NCBI GenBank assembly: GCA_031082285.1
Contig: JAVHLK010000021.1
Span: forward strand, 1 to 60,713
Direction of reading: 5' to 3'
DNA from: Desulfomonilaceae bacterium
GTDB taxonomy: Bacteria; Desulfobacterota; Desulfomonilia; Desulfomonilales; Desulfomonilaceae
Length of the DNA stretch: 60,713 nt
Shown: piece by piece, positions 18,659 to 27,908 of the stretch
Layout of the letters: each line of letters begins with the position of its first letter
Numbering within the stretch: position 1 is the first letter of the stretch
Notes under the pieces: generated by a model
What the model was told of the DNA's origin: nothing
What the model saw: only the letters and a program-made list of their open reading frames with translations
Database searches by the model: none
Translations under genes and position numbers: made by a program

Positions 18659-20032
18659 ATGACGGACTCGATACGGAAGAGGCTGAACAGCTTCAAGGCC
18701 TATGACATACGGGGGCGGATTCCCGATGAATTCAACGAGGAGATGGCGTACGACATAGGACGAGCCTACGCCACGTTGGTATCCCCCTCCAAGGTGTGCG
18801 TGGGAAGGGACGTACGCCTCTCCAGTGAAGCCGTTTCAGCTGCCCTGGCAAAGGGTCTCAACGATCAGGGTTGTGACGTGGTAGACATTGGTCTGTGTCC
18901 CACCGAGGAGGTCTACTTCGTCACGTCGCACATGGTTCTGGCAGGGGGGATCATGGTCACGGCCAGCCATAACCCAATGGACTACAACGGCATGAAATTG
19001 GTGAGGGAAGAGTCGCGGCCCATTAGTGCGGATACCGGACTCAAAGACATCGAACGAATCGTGATCGAGCGGAGTTTCAGCCCCGAGGCCGCGGTCCGCG
19101 GCTCAACGCAACTGGTTGATACTAAGGACGCATTCATCGAGCATCTCATGAGCTACGTCGACCCATCGAAGATCAAGCCTTTCAAGGTCGTGATGAATTG
19201 CGGCAACGGATGCGCAGGTCCGATCCTCAACAAGCTCCAAGCGCGGCTGCCGATCGAGTTCCTGACCATGTTTTCCGAACCGGACGGAACCTTCCCGAAC
19301 GGTATCCCCAACCCAATTCTTACGGAGAATAGGGGAGTTACGGCAAAAGCCGTGCGGGAACACAAAGCGGATCTGGGAATTGCATGGGATGGAGATTGCG
19401 ACAGATGTTTCTTCTTCGATGAACGGGGCGAGTTTATTGAGGGGTACTACATCGTAGGTTTCATGGCACAGGCATTCCTTCAAAGGGCCCCCGGCTCGAA
19501 AATCGTGCATGACCCGCGTCTGATCTGGAACACGGTGGAAATGGTGAAGGAAGCGGGCGGCGTCCCGGTAATAAGCAAGGCAGGCCACGCGTTCATAAAA
19601 GAGCGAATGCGCCGGGAAGACGCGGTATACGGCGGGGAAATGTCCGCGCACCACTACTTCCGCGAATTCGCCTACTGCGACAGCGGAATGATCCCCTGGC
19701 TCCTCATGGTGCAAATCCTCAGCATGCAGGACCGGCCTTTGTCCGATATCATTCAGGCTCGCATGAATCGCTATCCGGTAAGCGGAGAAATCAACAGGCA
19801 GGTTTCTGATCCTCACGGTGCGCTTGCCGGGGTTGAGGACCATTATAGGCCCTTGGGCCCTGCCGTCGATCGCATCGACGGACTGAGCATGGAATTCGGC
19901 GATTGGCGATTCAACCTGAGACCGTCAAATACCGAACCGGTCATACGGTTGAATGTAGAGGCTCGGGTAGACAGGAGACTTCTCGAAGAGAAGACCGCGG
20001 AAATTCTCGACCTGATCGAGAGTCTGGGTTGA
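18659..20032 (+). CDS. phosphomannomutase/phosphoglucomutase
   Basis: Interconverts hexose 6- and 1-phosphates. The 457-residue alpha-D-phosphohexomutase has all four active-site loops: phosphoserine loop TASHNP with Ser103, metal loop DGDCDR (Asp244, 246, 248), sugar loop GEMSAHH and phosphate loop RPSNTEPVIRL near the end. The length equals AlgC/ManB-type enzymes. ATG 18659 has AAAGGA upstream; a GTG five codons earlier is less likely. Works with the upstream uridylyltransferase. Confidence 0.93.
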   Translation: MTDSIRKRLNSFKAYDIRGRIPDEFNEEMAYDIGRAYATLVSPSKVCVGRDVRLSSEAVSAALAKGLNDQGCDVVDIGLCPTEEVYFVTSHMVLAGGIMVTASHNPMDYNGMKLVREESRPISADTGLKDIERIVIERSFSPEAAVRGSTQLVDTKDAFIEHLMSYVDPSKIKPFKVVMNCGNGCAGPILNKLQARLPIEFLTMFSEPDGTFPNGIPNPILTENRGVTAKAVREHKADLGIAWDGDCDRCFFFDERGEFIEGYYIVGFMAQAFLQRAPGSKIVHDPRLIWNTVEMVKEAGGVPVISKAGHAFIKERMRREDAVYGGEMSAHHYFREFAYCDSGMIPWLLMVQILSMQDRPLSDIIQARMNRYPVSGEINRQVSDPHGALAGVEDHYRPLGPAVDRIDGLSMEFGDWRFNLRPSNTEPVIRLNVEARVDRRLLEEKTAEILDLIESLG

Positions 20033-20257
20033 TGCGGGGTTTGTCTCTTCTCGGTTGCCCCCGTCCCCGCACGATCCGACGGGCTCAGTGAGCGCGGGAG
20101 CCTCATTCCCGCCCTGGTCGGGCGTGTAGGCTCGCCGCATGCTCAGATGATGTTTCTGATGACTTTGATACTATGATGATTGCCGGAAAGGTAAGGCCTC
20201 GTGTGATTCTTGAGGCGAAGGACGCCTCGGCGCAGGACAAGAGGCGGACACGAGTAT

Positions 20258-20440
20258 CTAAACCCGCATTGAAAGGTCGATGACGTGACCAGAGGGATTG
20301 ATCCAGACCATGAAACTGGAAGGCTTCCGTTTCTTTGCCCGCGTTCGTATTTCATTGAGTCGGGACGGGGGAAGGTCTACGGGGGTGGTTTTGAGGAAGC
20401 GGTTGAGTTCACGAAGGTTCTTGAAGTATTGAATGGTCAT
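20258..20440 (-). CDS. small 60-residue protein, unknown
   Basis: MTIQYFKNLRELNRFLKTTP and a basic C-terminal half with no recognised domain. The support is an ATG with AGGAG at 8 bases and a protein-like composition (helix, then basic strand region). An open frame lies opposite, so it could still be chance. Confidence 0.45.
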   Translation of the reverse strand: MTIQYFKNLRELNRFLKTTPVDLPPSRLNEIRTRAKKRKPSSFMVWINPSGHVIDLSMRV

Positions 20441-20549
20441 CGGAACGTCTCCTGTGGAAGATATTGAGAGCCGGGGGGAACCGGCGAAGCACGGTGATAC
20501 ATGAATCCCCTACACTAACATGAGCGGGCACCCCGTGCAAGACCAAATT

Positions 20550-21950
20550 TCAGACGGTTTTCTCAGCGGACGGAAGGGGCTTCGAGCCGTCTTCGGACTG
20601 CGTTTCCGCGCTCGGCTGCGCGGTCGTCTTCGATCCGCCATAGCTGCTGAGCTGTTTCGTGGTCGCTTCCAGGCGTTGAACGAGAGTCTGAATGAATACG
20701 TGGTAGAATTTCACCTTGAGATCGGGACTCTCACGCTCCAAGACCTTGAAATCGAGTTTCAGCACCAGACACGGCTCCTTGGCTATGACATGGGCCGTGC
20801 GGGGGGTCTTGTTGATGGCCCCCATCTCACCAAAACACGCTCCCTTGGTGAGATCCGCGATGCTCCTGTTGTTCTTGATCACCCGGACCCGTCCGTACAA
20901 CAGGATGAAGAATGTGGTGTCCACGTCGCCTTCCCGAACGATCACCTGGGACTTGTCATAGCGAATGAAGGTCCCATAGCGAGTGATCTCCACAATCTCC
21001 TTTCTACTGAAGCTGTGGAAGAACTCGATGGGTTTCAGGAGGTCGGCTTTACGTGTGGCCTTGATGTCACGAACCTGGACGGACTTGCCTTGCAAGACCT
21101 GATCGATATCCGCGGCAAACTCCCGCCCGTTCCGGTATCGGAGTTCCGGCTCTTTTTCCAGCGCCTTCTGGATGATACGGTCCAGGCTTGGGGGAAGTTT
21201 GGGATTGAAGGTCAGTAGGGAGGGTGCGGGAGCATATCGGATGTTCTCCATGAGCTCGTAGAGGGTTCGCCCCATGAAAGGCCTACGGCCGACCAGGAGC
21301 TCGAAAAAGACCACTCCAAGCGAAAAAAAGTCGGTTTGTGGAGTAAGTTTCACCCCTTTCGTCTGCTCCGGAGACATGTAACTGGGGGTGCCCATGACCT
21401 GAAGGTCGCTCGTGGTCGATCGAGTGAGCACAGCAATACCGAAATCCGTGATCTTGATCCGGTCGTCTCCGGTGAACATCAGGTTGGCGGGTTTGATGTC
21501 TCTGTGGATGACTTTTCGAGAATGGGCGAAATCCAATGCCACACAGGTCTGCCGTACCAGATTCATGACCTTGGTGTGGGACAAAAGAGTATCGGCCTTA
21601 TTGTATGACGTGAGGTTCTTGCCGTCGAGCAGCTCCATTGCGATGAAGCAGTAATCCCCATCCTGTCCCACATCGAAAACGGTCACGATGTGCGGATGAA
21701 TGAGGTTCCCCGCGATACGCGCCTCCTCGAAAAACTTGTCGATGATGAACTTCAGATCCTTTTTCTCATAGACCAGATCAAAACGCCTGGTCTTCAAGGC
21801 GACGAGGCGACCGATCATTGGATCTCGCGCACGAAAAACCTCCCCCATGTTTCCGCGACCCAGAGTATCCAGAATTTGGTACCTCCCTATGGAGGGGACA
21901 CCTTTGGATTCCTGCAAGATGCTTCTCAATGTGTCTTCTGACGGATTCAC
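20550..21950 (-). CDS. Ser/Thr protein kinase fused to a cyclic-nucleotide-binding domain
   Basis: The 466-residue protein has a Hanks-type kinase at about 24-290 with the glycine loop GRGNMGEV (30-37), Lys53, HRDIKPAN (catalytic Asp151), DFG at 169-171 and the activation segment GTPSYMSPEQ, all intact. A cNMP-binding domain follows at about 310-425 with the phosphate-binding cassette FGEMGAINKTPRTA retaining the Arg that binds the cyclic phosphate. A Ser-rich tail ends it. No membrane segment is seen, so it is a soluble kinase probably gated by cAMP or cGMP. The start is GTG with GGGAGG. Its target is not evident from neighbours. Confidence 0.92.
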   Translation of the reverse strand: MNPSEDTLRSILQESKGVPSIGRYQILDTLGRGNMGEVFRARDPMIGRLVALKTRRFDLVYEKKDLKFIIDKFFEEARIAGNLIHPHIVTVFDVGQDGDYCFIAMELLDGKNLTSYNKADTLLSHTKVMNLVRQTCVALDFAHSRKVIHRDIKPANLMFTGDDRIKITDFGIAVLTRSTTSDLQVMGTPSYMSPEQTKGVKLTPQTDFFSLGVVFFELLVGRRPFMGRTLYELMENIRYAPAPSLLTFNPKLPPSLDRIIQKALEKEPELRYRNGREFAADIDQVLQGKSVQVRDIKATRKADLLKPIEFFHSFSRKEIVEITRYGTFIRYDKSQVIVREGDVDTTFFILLYGRVRVIKNNRSIADLTKGACFGEMGAINKTPRTAHVIAKEPCLVLKLDFKVLERESPDLKVKFYHVFIQTLVQRLEATTKQLSSYGGSKTTAQPSAETQSEDGSKPLPSAEKTV

Positions 21951-22026
21951 GGTCCTCCCTACTTCCGAAGGTCGGCTCGGGGTTCGGCAACGACCGCGCG
22001 CGGCGTGTCCGATCTCTCTGCATCCT

Positions 22027-22032
22027 ATTATA
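22027..22032 (-). promoter_or_regulatory. candidate -10 element for the kinase gene
   Basis: A perfect TATAAT on the minus strand about 75 bases before the GTG start. No good -35 is seen at 17 bp, so an activator may be needed. Confidence 0.4.
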
Positions 22033-22178
22033 TCTGAAAAAAGCCCGACAAAGAAGCAATGTTCCCGCCGCAGTAACGAAGATCCGTTTCAACCCGTGGC
22101 CTGAGCCGGAAGTCCATTCTCTTGTGCACGCGGGTCCGCCTTCCACGGCCGCTTGTGTCCCGGTCGAGGCCGGGGGGC

Positions 22179-22207
22179 TTTGCAGTTTCGATCCGAAAAT
22201 GTATACT
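22179..22207 (+). promoter_or_regulatory. candidate promoter with long leader to cooT
   Basis: TTTGCA, 17 bases, TATACT. It would give a leader of about 245 nt before cooT. Confidence 0.4.
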
Positions 22208-22332
22208 GATAACCTGCATCGGTCATGGGAAACGAAGCACTCAGTACTGCGCAACGTAGGTGCGGTCACGTTTCTCGGACCGCCGGAGAATGCCGTGGGT
22301 CGCACCCCCGCCGGTACGTCTTGAACCACGTT

Positions 22333-22390
22333 ATTGCGAGGAGCACGGCCCCCCGGGACAACGCGCTGAGGCGACCATAGCCGCAACACA
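22333..22390. repeat. member of the ATTGCGAGGAGC intergenic repeat class (diverged)
   Basis: Begins TTATTGCGAGGAGCACGGCC, like the loci at 32731 and 47283; the right half has decayed. Confidence 0.4.
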
Positions 22391-22460
22391 TGCGCGACCG
22401 TGTGTTGGAAATGACGTGGCGAGTGAAGCTCAGGACAAGCCACAACGAGGATATGCAAAC

Positions 22461-22649
22461 ATGTGTGAATCAAGAGCGTATGCGATCGAGAACGGCAACG
22501 AGCGTCTGATCATGGAGAGTGTCTGTTTGGTCAGGCCTCAAGAGGATTCGGTCTTGCTGAGAAGCCTCTTCGGGGAAGAGACGGTAATCCGGGGAACGTT
22601 GAAGGAACTGGACCTCACCGGACATAAGATCATAGTGGAGGTTCCATAG
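22461..22649 (+). CDS. cooT: CooT-family nickel-binding protein
   Basis: The 62-residue protein begins MCES, continues with VCLVRPQEDSVLLRSLFGEE and ends with GTLKELDLTGHKIIVEVP, the full CooT pattern. In this family Cys2 binds nickel in a small dimeric beta protein linked to maturation of CO dehydrogenase. The ATG at 22461 is preceded by GAGGA at 9 bases. No cooS, cooC or cooJ is next to it here, so it is an orphan copy that would serve a nickel enzyme elsewhere. Confidence 0.85.
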   Translation: MCESRAYAIENGNERLIMESVCLVRPQEDSVLLRSLFGEETVIRGTLKELDLTGHKIIVEVP

Positions 22650-22826
22650 TCGCGCGCGGGCACGCTCCGGGACTATCCGTTCCCCGGTCGCCGGCACTTG
22701 CCGCCTTCTTTGTCCGAAACACGGACGCGGCCGGCCACGGCAATCGGGGATTTCTGCATTGAAGGCCCGGAAATCATACACGAAATGACGGTCGGTATTT
22801 CCGCCGACCGCGGCGGACTTTTCTCC

Positions 22827-22856
22827 TTGACACGAATTCTGGAGCTTTGTTAAAGG
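22827..22856 (+). promoter_or_regulatory. candidate promoter for the HNH gene
   Basis: A perfect TTGACA, 18 bases and TAAAGG; the -10 is poor. It ends 56 bases before the ATG. Confidence 0.35.
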
Positions 22857-22911
22857 GTATACGAGGCTACCAGGCAAATTCTCGAATCTTCTACAAAGAG
22901 GACGTGAATAC

Positions 22912-23427
22912 ATGGCATCCCTGGAGGCGGTTATCGTCGTTAATGCCGGTTATGAGTTTCTGGGACTGGTTTCGTGGCAAAGAGCCATGACGATGGTCTT
23001 CACCGGGAAGGTCGAAGTCGTGAAGGAGTCGGACAAGATCGTCCAGACCGTAACAAGGACCTTTCGGGTTCCCGCGGTGATACGTCTTCTCAAATTCATT
23101 CGTAGAATCTATCGACGCGAGGTCCCGTTTTCCCGTAAGAACGTCCTCGTCCGTGACTCGTTCGTGTGTCAGTATTGCGGTGGAGAGTACTCGGCCGGCG
23201 ACCTGACGATCGACCACATCATTCCCAAGGTTCAGGGAGGGTCCAACGAATGGACGAATGTAGTCACCTGCTGCCGTACGTGCAACATCAAGAAAGGCGG
23301 AAGAACGCCGCGGCAGGCAGGCATGCACCTTATTCGTAAGCCATTCAAGCCGACGATTATGGAATTCCTCAATCTCTACTTGAGGCGACGGTTCGGCATG
23401 GATCTCACCGAAATTCTTCAGTTCTAG
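22912..23427 (+). CDS. HNH endonuclease
   Basis: The 171-residue protein has an N-terminal part with VVNAGYEFLGLVSWQRAM, typical of a widespread HNH subfamily, and the HNH core CQYCGG, LTIDHIIPKVQGG (catalytic His), SNEWTNVVTCCRTCNIKKG with two CxxC zinc pairs. It likely cuts DNA, but the biological role of this subfamily is unclear. ATG preceded by AGAGGACG. It stands alone with its own promoter. Confidence 0.88.
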   Translation: MASLEAVIVVNAGYEFLGLVSWQRAMTMVFTGKVEVVKESDKIVQTVTRTFRVPAVIRLLKFIRRIYRREVPFSRKNVLVRDSFVCQYCGGEYSAGDLTIDHIIPKVQGGSNEWTNVVTCCRTCNIKKGGRTPRQAGMHLIRKPFKPTIMEFLNLYLRRRFGMDLTEILQF

Positions 23428-23698
23428 TTCCACCATTCGGCTTGCCCGGCCGGTCGGCATCCCTATCCGCGCACCCTCTCGTGTCTGCGGTGGATCCGGT
23501 ACGAGCACCGCGGCTCAGGGGTAATTCACGCGAAAAATGATCGTGCAACGAGTGTGTTGCCCCCGGGAAGAAGCTTTCAGGAACCATGAAGATTGCGGAC
23601 AACTTAGGATGGGACGGTCACGAATCGCGCAGTTCGGACCGCCTCAATGGAAAGTTCGGGAGATTTTCAGAAAGATTCGGATAAACGCGTTTTTTCAT

Positions 23699-23726
23699 TG
23701 ACACCCGCGCACACTGTGATATGAGG
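23699..23726 (+). promoter_or_regulatory. candidate sigma-70 promoter
   Basis: TTGACA, 16 bases, TATGAG. It sits in front of a terminator with no ORF between. Confidence 0.5.
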
Positions 23727-23766
23727 GGGTGCACTTCTCAACATACTTTTCCATCCCAGTGGAACA

Positions 23767-23804
23767 CACGTAAACGGCCATTTAGATGCCGTTTTCGTGC
23801 TTTT
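23767..23804 (+). terminator. intrinsic terminator hairpin
   Basis: CACG, a T:T mismatch, AAACGGC, a nine-base loop, GCCGTTT, T, CGTG, then CTTTT. Eleven pairs followed by T residues; with the promoter upstream it would make a transcript of about 70 nt. Confidence 0.55.
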
Positions 23805-24227
23805 GGGGCAAGGTGGTCACCCCGAGAGCCCCTCACGATGTCGGCACCGACACCTCACCGAAACATATCGACGGCCGGACCGGTCCGCAGGTCTTGCGTC
23901 ATCAATCCCACGTCCAACCTCCGTCAGTGTTTAAATAATATATGGAGTTTGTTGTCAAGAGTTTTTCGTAGCTTTTTAAATATTTGTTATCTTTTCCGAG
24001 AAAGGATGTCATGTAAATCTCATGACTGGCTTTAACACTCTGGGCGGTACCACCCAAGTTCCGTTTTGACTTCGCGGTCTCTTTGTGCCTTGGTAGTCTG
24101 ATCCATCCACGGAAGAGAGCATCGCATCGAGCCCGTGGAGCGTCGACTCATTTCCGTTCGGGCTTCCCAACGAGCAGGATCCCGTCGGATCTTGCCCGGA
24201 CACTGTGGGATAAGGAGAGGAACAACG

Positions 24228-25808
24228 TTGACTGTTGAACAACGCAACCCATTTGTGGAGATCATGCCTGCCGTGCAAGGAATCTTTACGAAGAGACGCG
24301 CCGTTGTCCTCGCGTTGGTCGGTGTGGCGGGATTTTGCCTGATCGTCAACTCGTCGTGGAAAGTGACCCCGGACAGCGCGCTCTACCTGGAGCTCGGGGA
24401 ATCGTTGGCCCTCGGTAAGGGATATGTGTTCAACGGTGAGAGACACACATATGTGCCCCCCGGCTATCCGGGGATGATTGCGCTGATCGTGAAGGCATTC
24501 GGGACCGGCTTTCTGAATTACCGGATTCTCACGGCAGTCCTGGGAATCCTCACCGCCTTTGCAGGGTGGCTCCTGACGGCTCGGCTGTGCGGTCGGGACA
24601 TCGCGTTCATTGCCGGGGGGCTGTTCGCAATCAATCACACGCTTCTTCACAATGCCGCGTTCACGACCTCCGACGTGCCCTTCGCTCTGGTGTCGCTCTT
24701 GGCTCTCAACGCAGTCGTATCGGCAGGCGGCGGGAGCAAGCGCGTATTCTGGACCATTTTCGCAGGGTTTCTCTTGGGCCTTCCCGCGCTCATTCGGGTC
24801 AACGGATGGGGAATACCACCGGCCGCCGCGATCTACCTCTTCACTTCATGGACGGACCGCGCGTACTCGCGTCGTGCAGTATGGATAGGGGTGGTCTTGC
24901 TCTTATCGGTGACGCCCGGATTGCTGTGGGAACTGTACAAGGCGAACATTCCCGGGTCTTTCCACGAGGGGTCCTATCTGACTGCCGTCGGCGGCCGAGA
25001 CGTGTACGCGCAGATCCACATCATCCTGCATTCCGCATGGGGATATGTTGCCGAAACGAGCGAAGCCCTTTCCGGCCTCACGCTCAAGACCGGAGTCCTG
25101 GAACTGGTGATACTCGTTCCGGTCGTGATCGGGATGGCCGCTGCCTGCCTCAATGGGGAACGATTCTTTCTCTCGTTGACCGTCATCCAATTCGGCGGGC
25201 TGTTGCTCAGCCCTGCCGGAAGTCGGTACATCATCCTCCTGTTGCCGGGGCTCTATGTGTTTTTTTTCTTCGGTATTACCAAGTGTTGGGGATGGATTGC
25301 CGGGAGGGCCCGTACGCGCCGACCAATTGCGGTTTCCACAAGGAGGGTGATCGTCGGAACATTCATTGCGTGTGCCGTGTTCAATGTGGGCCATAACATG
25401 ATTACCATTGTGGGGGCCCGATCCGCGCTCGAGCACGAGGGAGCGGAGTCGTCCAGGGACCTGCCCTTTTTCGAGGCGTCCAGGTGGCTGCGCGCAAACG
25501 CCCCGGACGCGGTGATCCTGACGATGCATCCTCGAGCGCTGCGCTATTTATCCGGTCTCCGGACCGTCGAACTCGTCCGTTCAGGATTTCCCGAGCATGA
25601 GGTCTGGGTGAACGAACAGGACAAAATCCGTGACCTCGTTACGCGAACGAGTCCCACATTCTTGTTCTCGGACTCCAAGAACCGGGAACAGTACCGTCAC
25701 GTCATGGCCGCGATCGAGAGCCTGGGCTGGGAGGTCCGGGAGATCGCCCAAGTCGGGTCGTCAGACCGTTTTCGGCTTTGGATGATACGGCGGCAAAGTT
25801 CTCCTTGA
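24228..25808 (+). CDS. GT39/ArnT-like membrane glycosyltransferase
   Basis: The 526-residue protein has about ten membrane helices and the GT-C/PMT-type N-terminal pattern (PDSALYLELGESLALGKGY, then YVPPGYP in the first periplasmic loop), with a soluble C-terminal domain from about residue 430. Such enzymes move a sugar from a polyprenyl-phosphate donor to a periplasmic acceptor. The TTG at 24228 is preferred (AAGGAGAGG at 7 bases). It lies in a group with an SGNH hydrolase-like membrane protein, which may act on the same surface glycan. Confidence 0.8.
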   Translation: MTVEQRNPFVEIMPAVQGIFTKRRAVVLALVGVAGFCLIVNSSWKVTPDSALYLELGESLALGKGYVFNGERHTYVPPGYPGMIALIVKAFGTGFLNYRILTAVLGILTAFAGWLLTARLCGRDIAFIAGGLFAINHTLLHNAAFTTSDVPFALVSLLALNAVVSAGGGSKRVFWTIFAGFLLGLPALIRVNGWGIPPAAAIYLFTSWTDRAYSRRAVWIGVVLLLSVTPGLLWELYKANIPGSFHEGSYLTAVGGRDVYAQIHIILHSAWGYVAETSEALSGLTLKTGVLELVILVPVVIGMAAACLNGERFFLSLTVIQFGGLLLSPAGSRYIILLLPGLYVFFFFGITKCWGWIAGRARTRRPIAVSTRRVIVGTFIACAVFNVGHNMITIVGARSALEHEGAESSRDLPFFEASRWLRANAPDAVILTMHPRALRYLSGLRTVELVRSGFPEHEVWVNEQDKIRDLVTRTSPTFLFSDSKNREQYRHVMAAIESLGWEVREIAQVGSSDRFRLWMIRRQSSP

Positions 25809-25838
25809 AGGATTTCCGGTGACCGACGAGATCGAGTA

Positions 25839-25847
25839 TGATATAAT
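25839..25847 (+). promoter_or_regulatory. extended -10 promoter element
   Basis: TG-A-TATAAT, 30 bp after the glycosyltransferase stop. No ORF follows closely. Confidence 0.4.
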
Positions 25848-26336
25848 AACAATGGTTCGCCCCGCGTTGGCCTTATGATAATTGATCGGGGCTTGTTTGC
25901 CCACATGTGATGCGAGTCCGATTACGTTGCCGCCCTTGAGGCGAAGCACGCGGTGCCTCGTGCCCCCCGGCACGGAGGTATCACGGCCCACGGTCTGACT
26001 AATGATGGTTTGGTGAAATTCCAAGGAGCGGTCAATCCGCGAAACAGTTCGATGAGAAAAGGACCTCTTCCATGCCGAGTCGAGACGCTCTCGTGTCTCC
26101 GAGGCGGTCGCACCGGTGTTTCCGTGATCGAGGACGGATCTGCCGGTCGGTTGACGAGTGTCACGCGTTGAGCTTGCTTGTACCGGTTAGCCCGCTCTCC
26201 ATATTTTTTCGTTAATGGGTCAACTTTAGTGCTTGACAACCACACGCGGTTTTGATCAAAGGTCTTGCATCACTGGGATCAACACTAGATATTTCCGTTC
26301 CGGCACACAAAGCTGTAGCTTAATGCCTGAACGACA

Positions 26337-26345
26337 TGATATAAT
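26337..26345 (+). promoter_or_regulatory. extended -10 promoter for the SGNH-like gene
   Basis: TG-A-TATAAT about 55 bases before the chosen ATG at 26400; no -35 match, as extended -10 promoters allow. Confidence 0.5.
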
Positions 26346-26399
26346 TGGCTGAACGCGTATGTGCTTCCGCCGCGAGACGTTTTTGGGGAGTTCGGAAGG

Positions 26400-27908
26400 A
26401 TGAGGAACGTCCTGAGAGCATTGTTGCCGTTTGTCACCACCGTGGTTCTTTTTCTGGTCCTTTTCAACAACTTCAACGGAGGGCATCTGATCCTCGCGGC
26501 TCTCGTCGTACTGAACCTGCTCGTACTCGTCGTGCCCGCGTATGGAACGTCCGGAGATATACGTTCCGACAGCCCCAAGGTAGTCGCCATATGCTGCACC
26601 GCCGCTCTGGCCACCATGCTGGCAATCGAGTCCTTTTTCCCGGTTTTGATGCCCCGAGAGTATTCTCAGATCAGGGAGTTGACCAAGCACCTTGTGGATG
26701 AGGATGCACCGCCCCCGGCAGGGGCCTCCATCGTCTTCACCAATACCGATCAAAAGAGACGGGATACCGGGCAAATCCGTAAAGGGTATGACGGCGGCAC
26801 CAGAGAGTGGCACACTCCAGGCGGGAGGTTTGCCTATTACGGGTACGATCCCAATCTGGGAGCCCGGTATGTCAACCTGTTCCATTGGAACTCTCACGGG
26901 TATTACGATCACGACTATTGCGGCGAGCAATTCGGGGATGTCCGCAGAATCGTCATTATAGGCGATTCCTACGTCGAAGCGGTTCAGGTACCCCTGTCAC
27001 GGAGTTTTCATAAATTGGTCGAAAAGACTCTCAACGAGAGTTCGGCCCGGTTCGGCGGATCAAACGTGCAGGTCGTTGCGCTGGGAAATTCGGGAACGGG
27101 ACAAGTGGAACACCTCAAGGTTTTGGAGAGTCGGGCGATGGAGTATAAGCCCGATGCCGTGGTCTTCGCGCTCAGCAGCAACGATTTCTGCGATGACGAC
27201 CCCGGTTTGAAACGAGATCTCGTCTTGGCTTCCGGAACCGTAACTCCGCTTATTCGCCGCCTGGCTGCTCACGGATACTATGCCCTCGCCTTCGCGGTGC
27301 GGCGCATGGACGATCTGCAAAGGAATAGAATCGGCATCTGCCCCGAGCTTCTCCAGTGGTCCCAAGAAGATATTCCCAGAGTAGAGGCCGGATGGGAACG
27401 GACGCTGAATGCAATTCTCGAGGCCCTCGACTTCTGCAAAGCCAGGGGAATGGGATTTCTCCTCGTGTACCTCGGCAGCGACCTGGAGGTCAAACATGCA
27501 GTGGATCCGGCGGGCACGGTGGCACGACTCAGGGCAATGGGCGGCCCCCACGCTCAAGTGAAATGGGATCTCACCAAATCGATTCGAAGAGTGGACTCAT
27601 TCTGCCGCGAACACGGTGTTCCCGTGATTTCCCTCTTGGAGCCGCTAAGCGAGGCGCAACGGACGACCGGCCAACAGGTGTTCGGAGACCATTATACGAT
27701 GTTCGGCCATGAGGTGGCCGCGCAGGTGCTCAGCTGTGCGCTGCAACCTGCAGTTGCATCCGGGGCTCTCGAGGCCCGTGCACTCAGCCAATGCACCGTC
27801 CTGGATCTCGGGAGACGGGCCGCACCGCTGGGAGTGGTAAGCATACCTGAAACTCGGCCCGTGGCAAAAGTCGTGCCCGCGTCCAGCCGCGGACTTGAGA
27901 CCCGATAA
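26400..27908 (+). CDS. membrane-anchored SGNH/GDSL hydrolase-like protein
   Basis: The 502-residue protein has three N-terminal membrane helices (about 10-26, 28-47, 63-83) and a soluble SGNH domain: block I IIGDSYVEAVQ with Ser190, the Gly of ALGNSGTGQ, the Asn of LSSNDF and the C-terminal DHYTMFGHEV Asp/His pair. Such proteins often add or remove acyl groups on extracellular polysaccharides. ATG 26400 has GGGGAG at 9 bases; a TTG further up is less likely. It follows the GT39-like gene and precedes a PfkB kinase. Confidence 0.8.
   Translation: MRNVLRALLPFVTTVVLFLVLFNNFNGGHLILAALVVLNLLVLVVPAYGTSGDIRSDSPKVVAICCTAALATMLAIESFFPVLMPREYSQIRELTKHLVDEDAPPPAGASIVFTNTDQKRRDTGQIRKGYDGGTREWHTPGGRFAYYGYDPNLGARYVNLFHWNSHGYYDHDYCGEQFGDVRRIVIIGDSYVEAVQVPLSRSFHKLVEKTLNESSARFGGSNVQVVALGNSGTGQVEHLKVLESRAMEYKPDAVVFALSSNDFCDDDPGLKRDLVLASGTVTPLIRRLAAHGYYALAFAVRRMDDLQRNRIGICPELLQWSQEDIPRVEAGWERTLNAILEALDFCKARGMGFLLVYLGSDLEVKHAVDPAGTVARLRAMGGPHAQVKWDLTKSIRRVDSFCREHGVPVISLLEPLSEAQRTTGQQVFGDHYTMFGHEVAAQVLSCALQPAVASGALEARALSQCTVLDLGRRAAPLGVVSIPETRPVAKVVPASSRGLETR

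Larger units (their letters stand above)
21951..22460. other. divergent intergenic region between kinase and cooT
   Basis: 510 bp holding candidate promoters for both genes (separate entries), a hairpin GCGGTC/GACCGC at 22262-22283 and a repeat-like segment near 22333-22390. Confidence 0.5.
23428..24227. other. 800-bp intergenic region with candidate small-RNA unit
   Basis: No gene. A promoter and an intrinsic terminator sit 40 bp apart at 23699-23804. Bases 23930-24010 are strongly AT-rich and probably carry the promoter of the glycosyltransferase gene. A GTCATG-N7-CATGAC dyad lies near 24006-24024. Confidence 0.5.
25809..26399. other. 591-bp intergenic region with two extended -10 elements
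   Basis: TGATATAAT occurs at 25839-25847 and again at 26337-26345. A GCCCCG/CGGGGC stem at about 25860-25895 followed by TTGTTT may end the upstream transcript or a short RNA. No gene is seen. Confidence 0.45.

Noticed and set aside
23721-24035. 104-codon plus-strand ORF
   Set aside because: Passes through the promoter-terminator pair, no ribosome binding site, and biased Arg/Ser composition.
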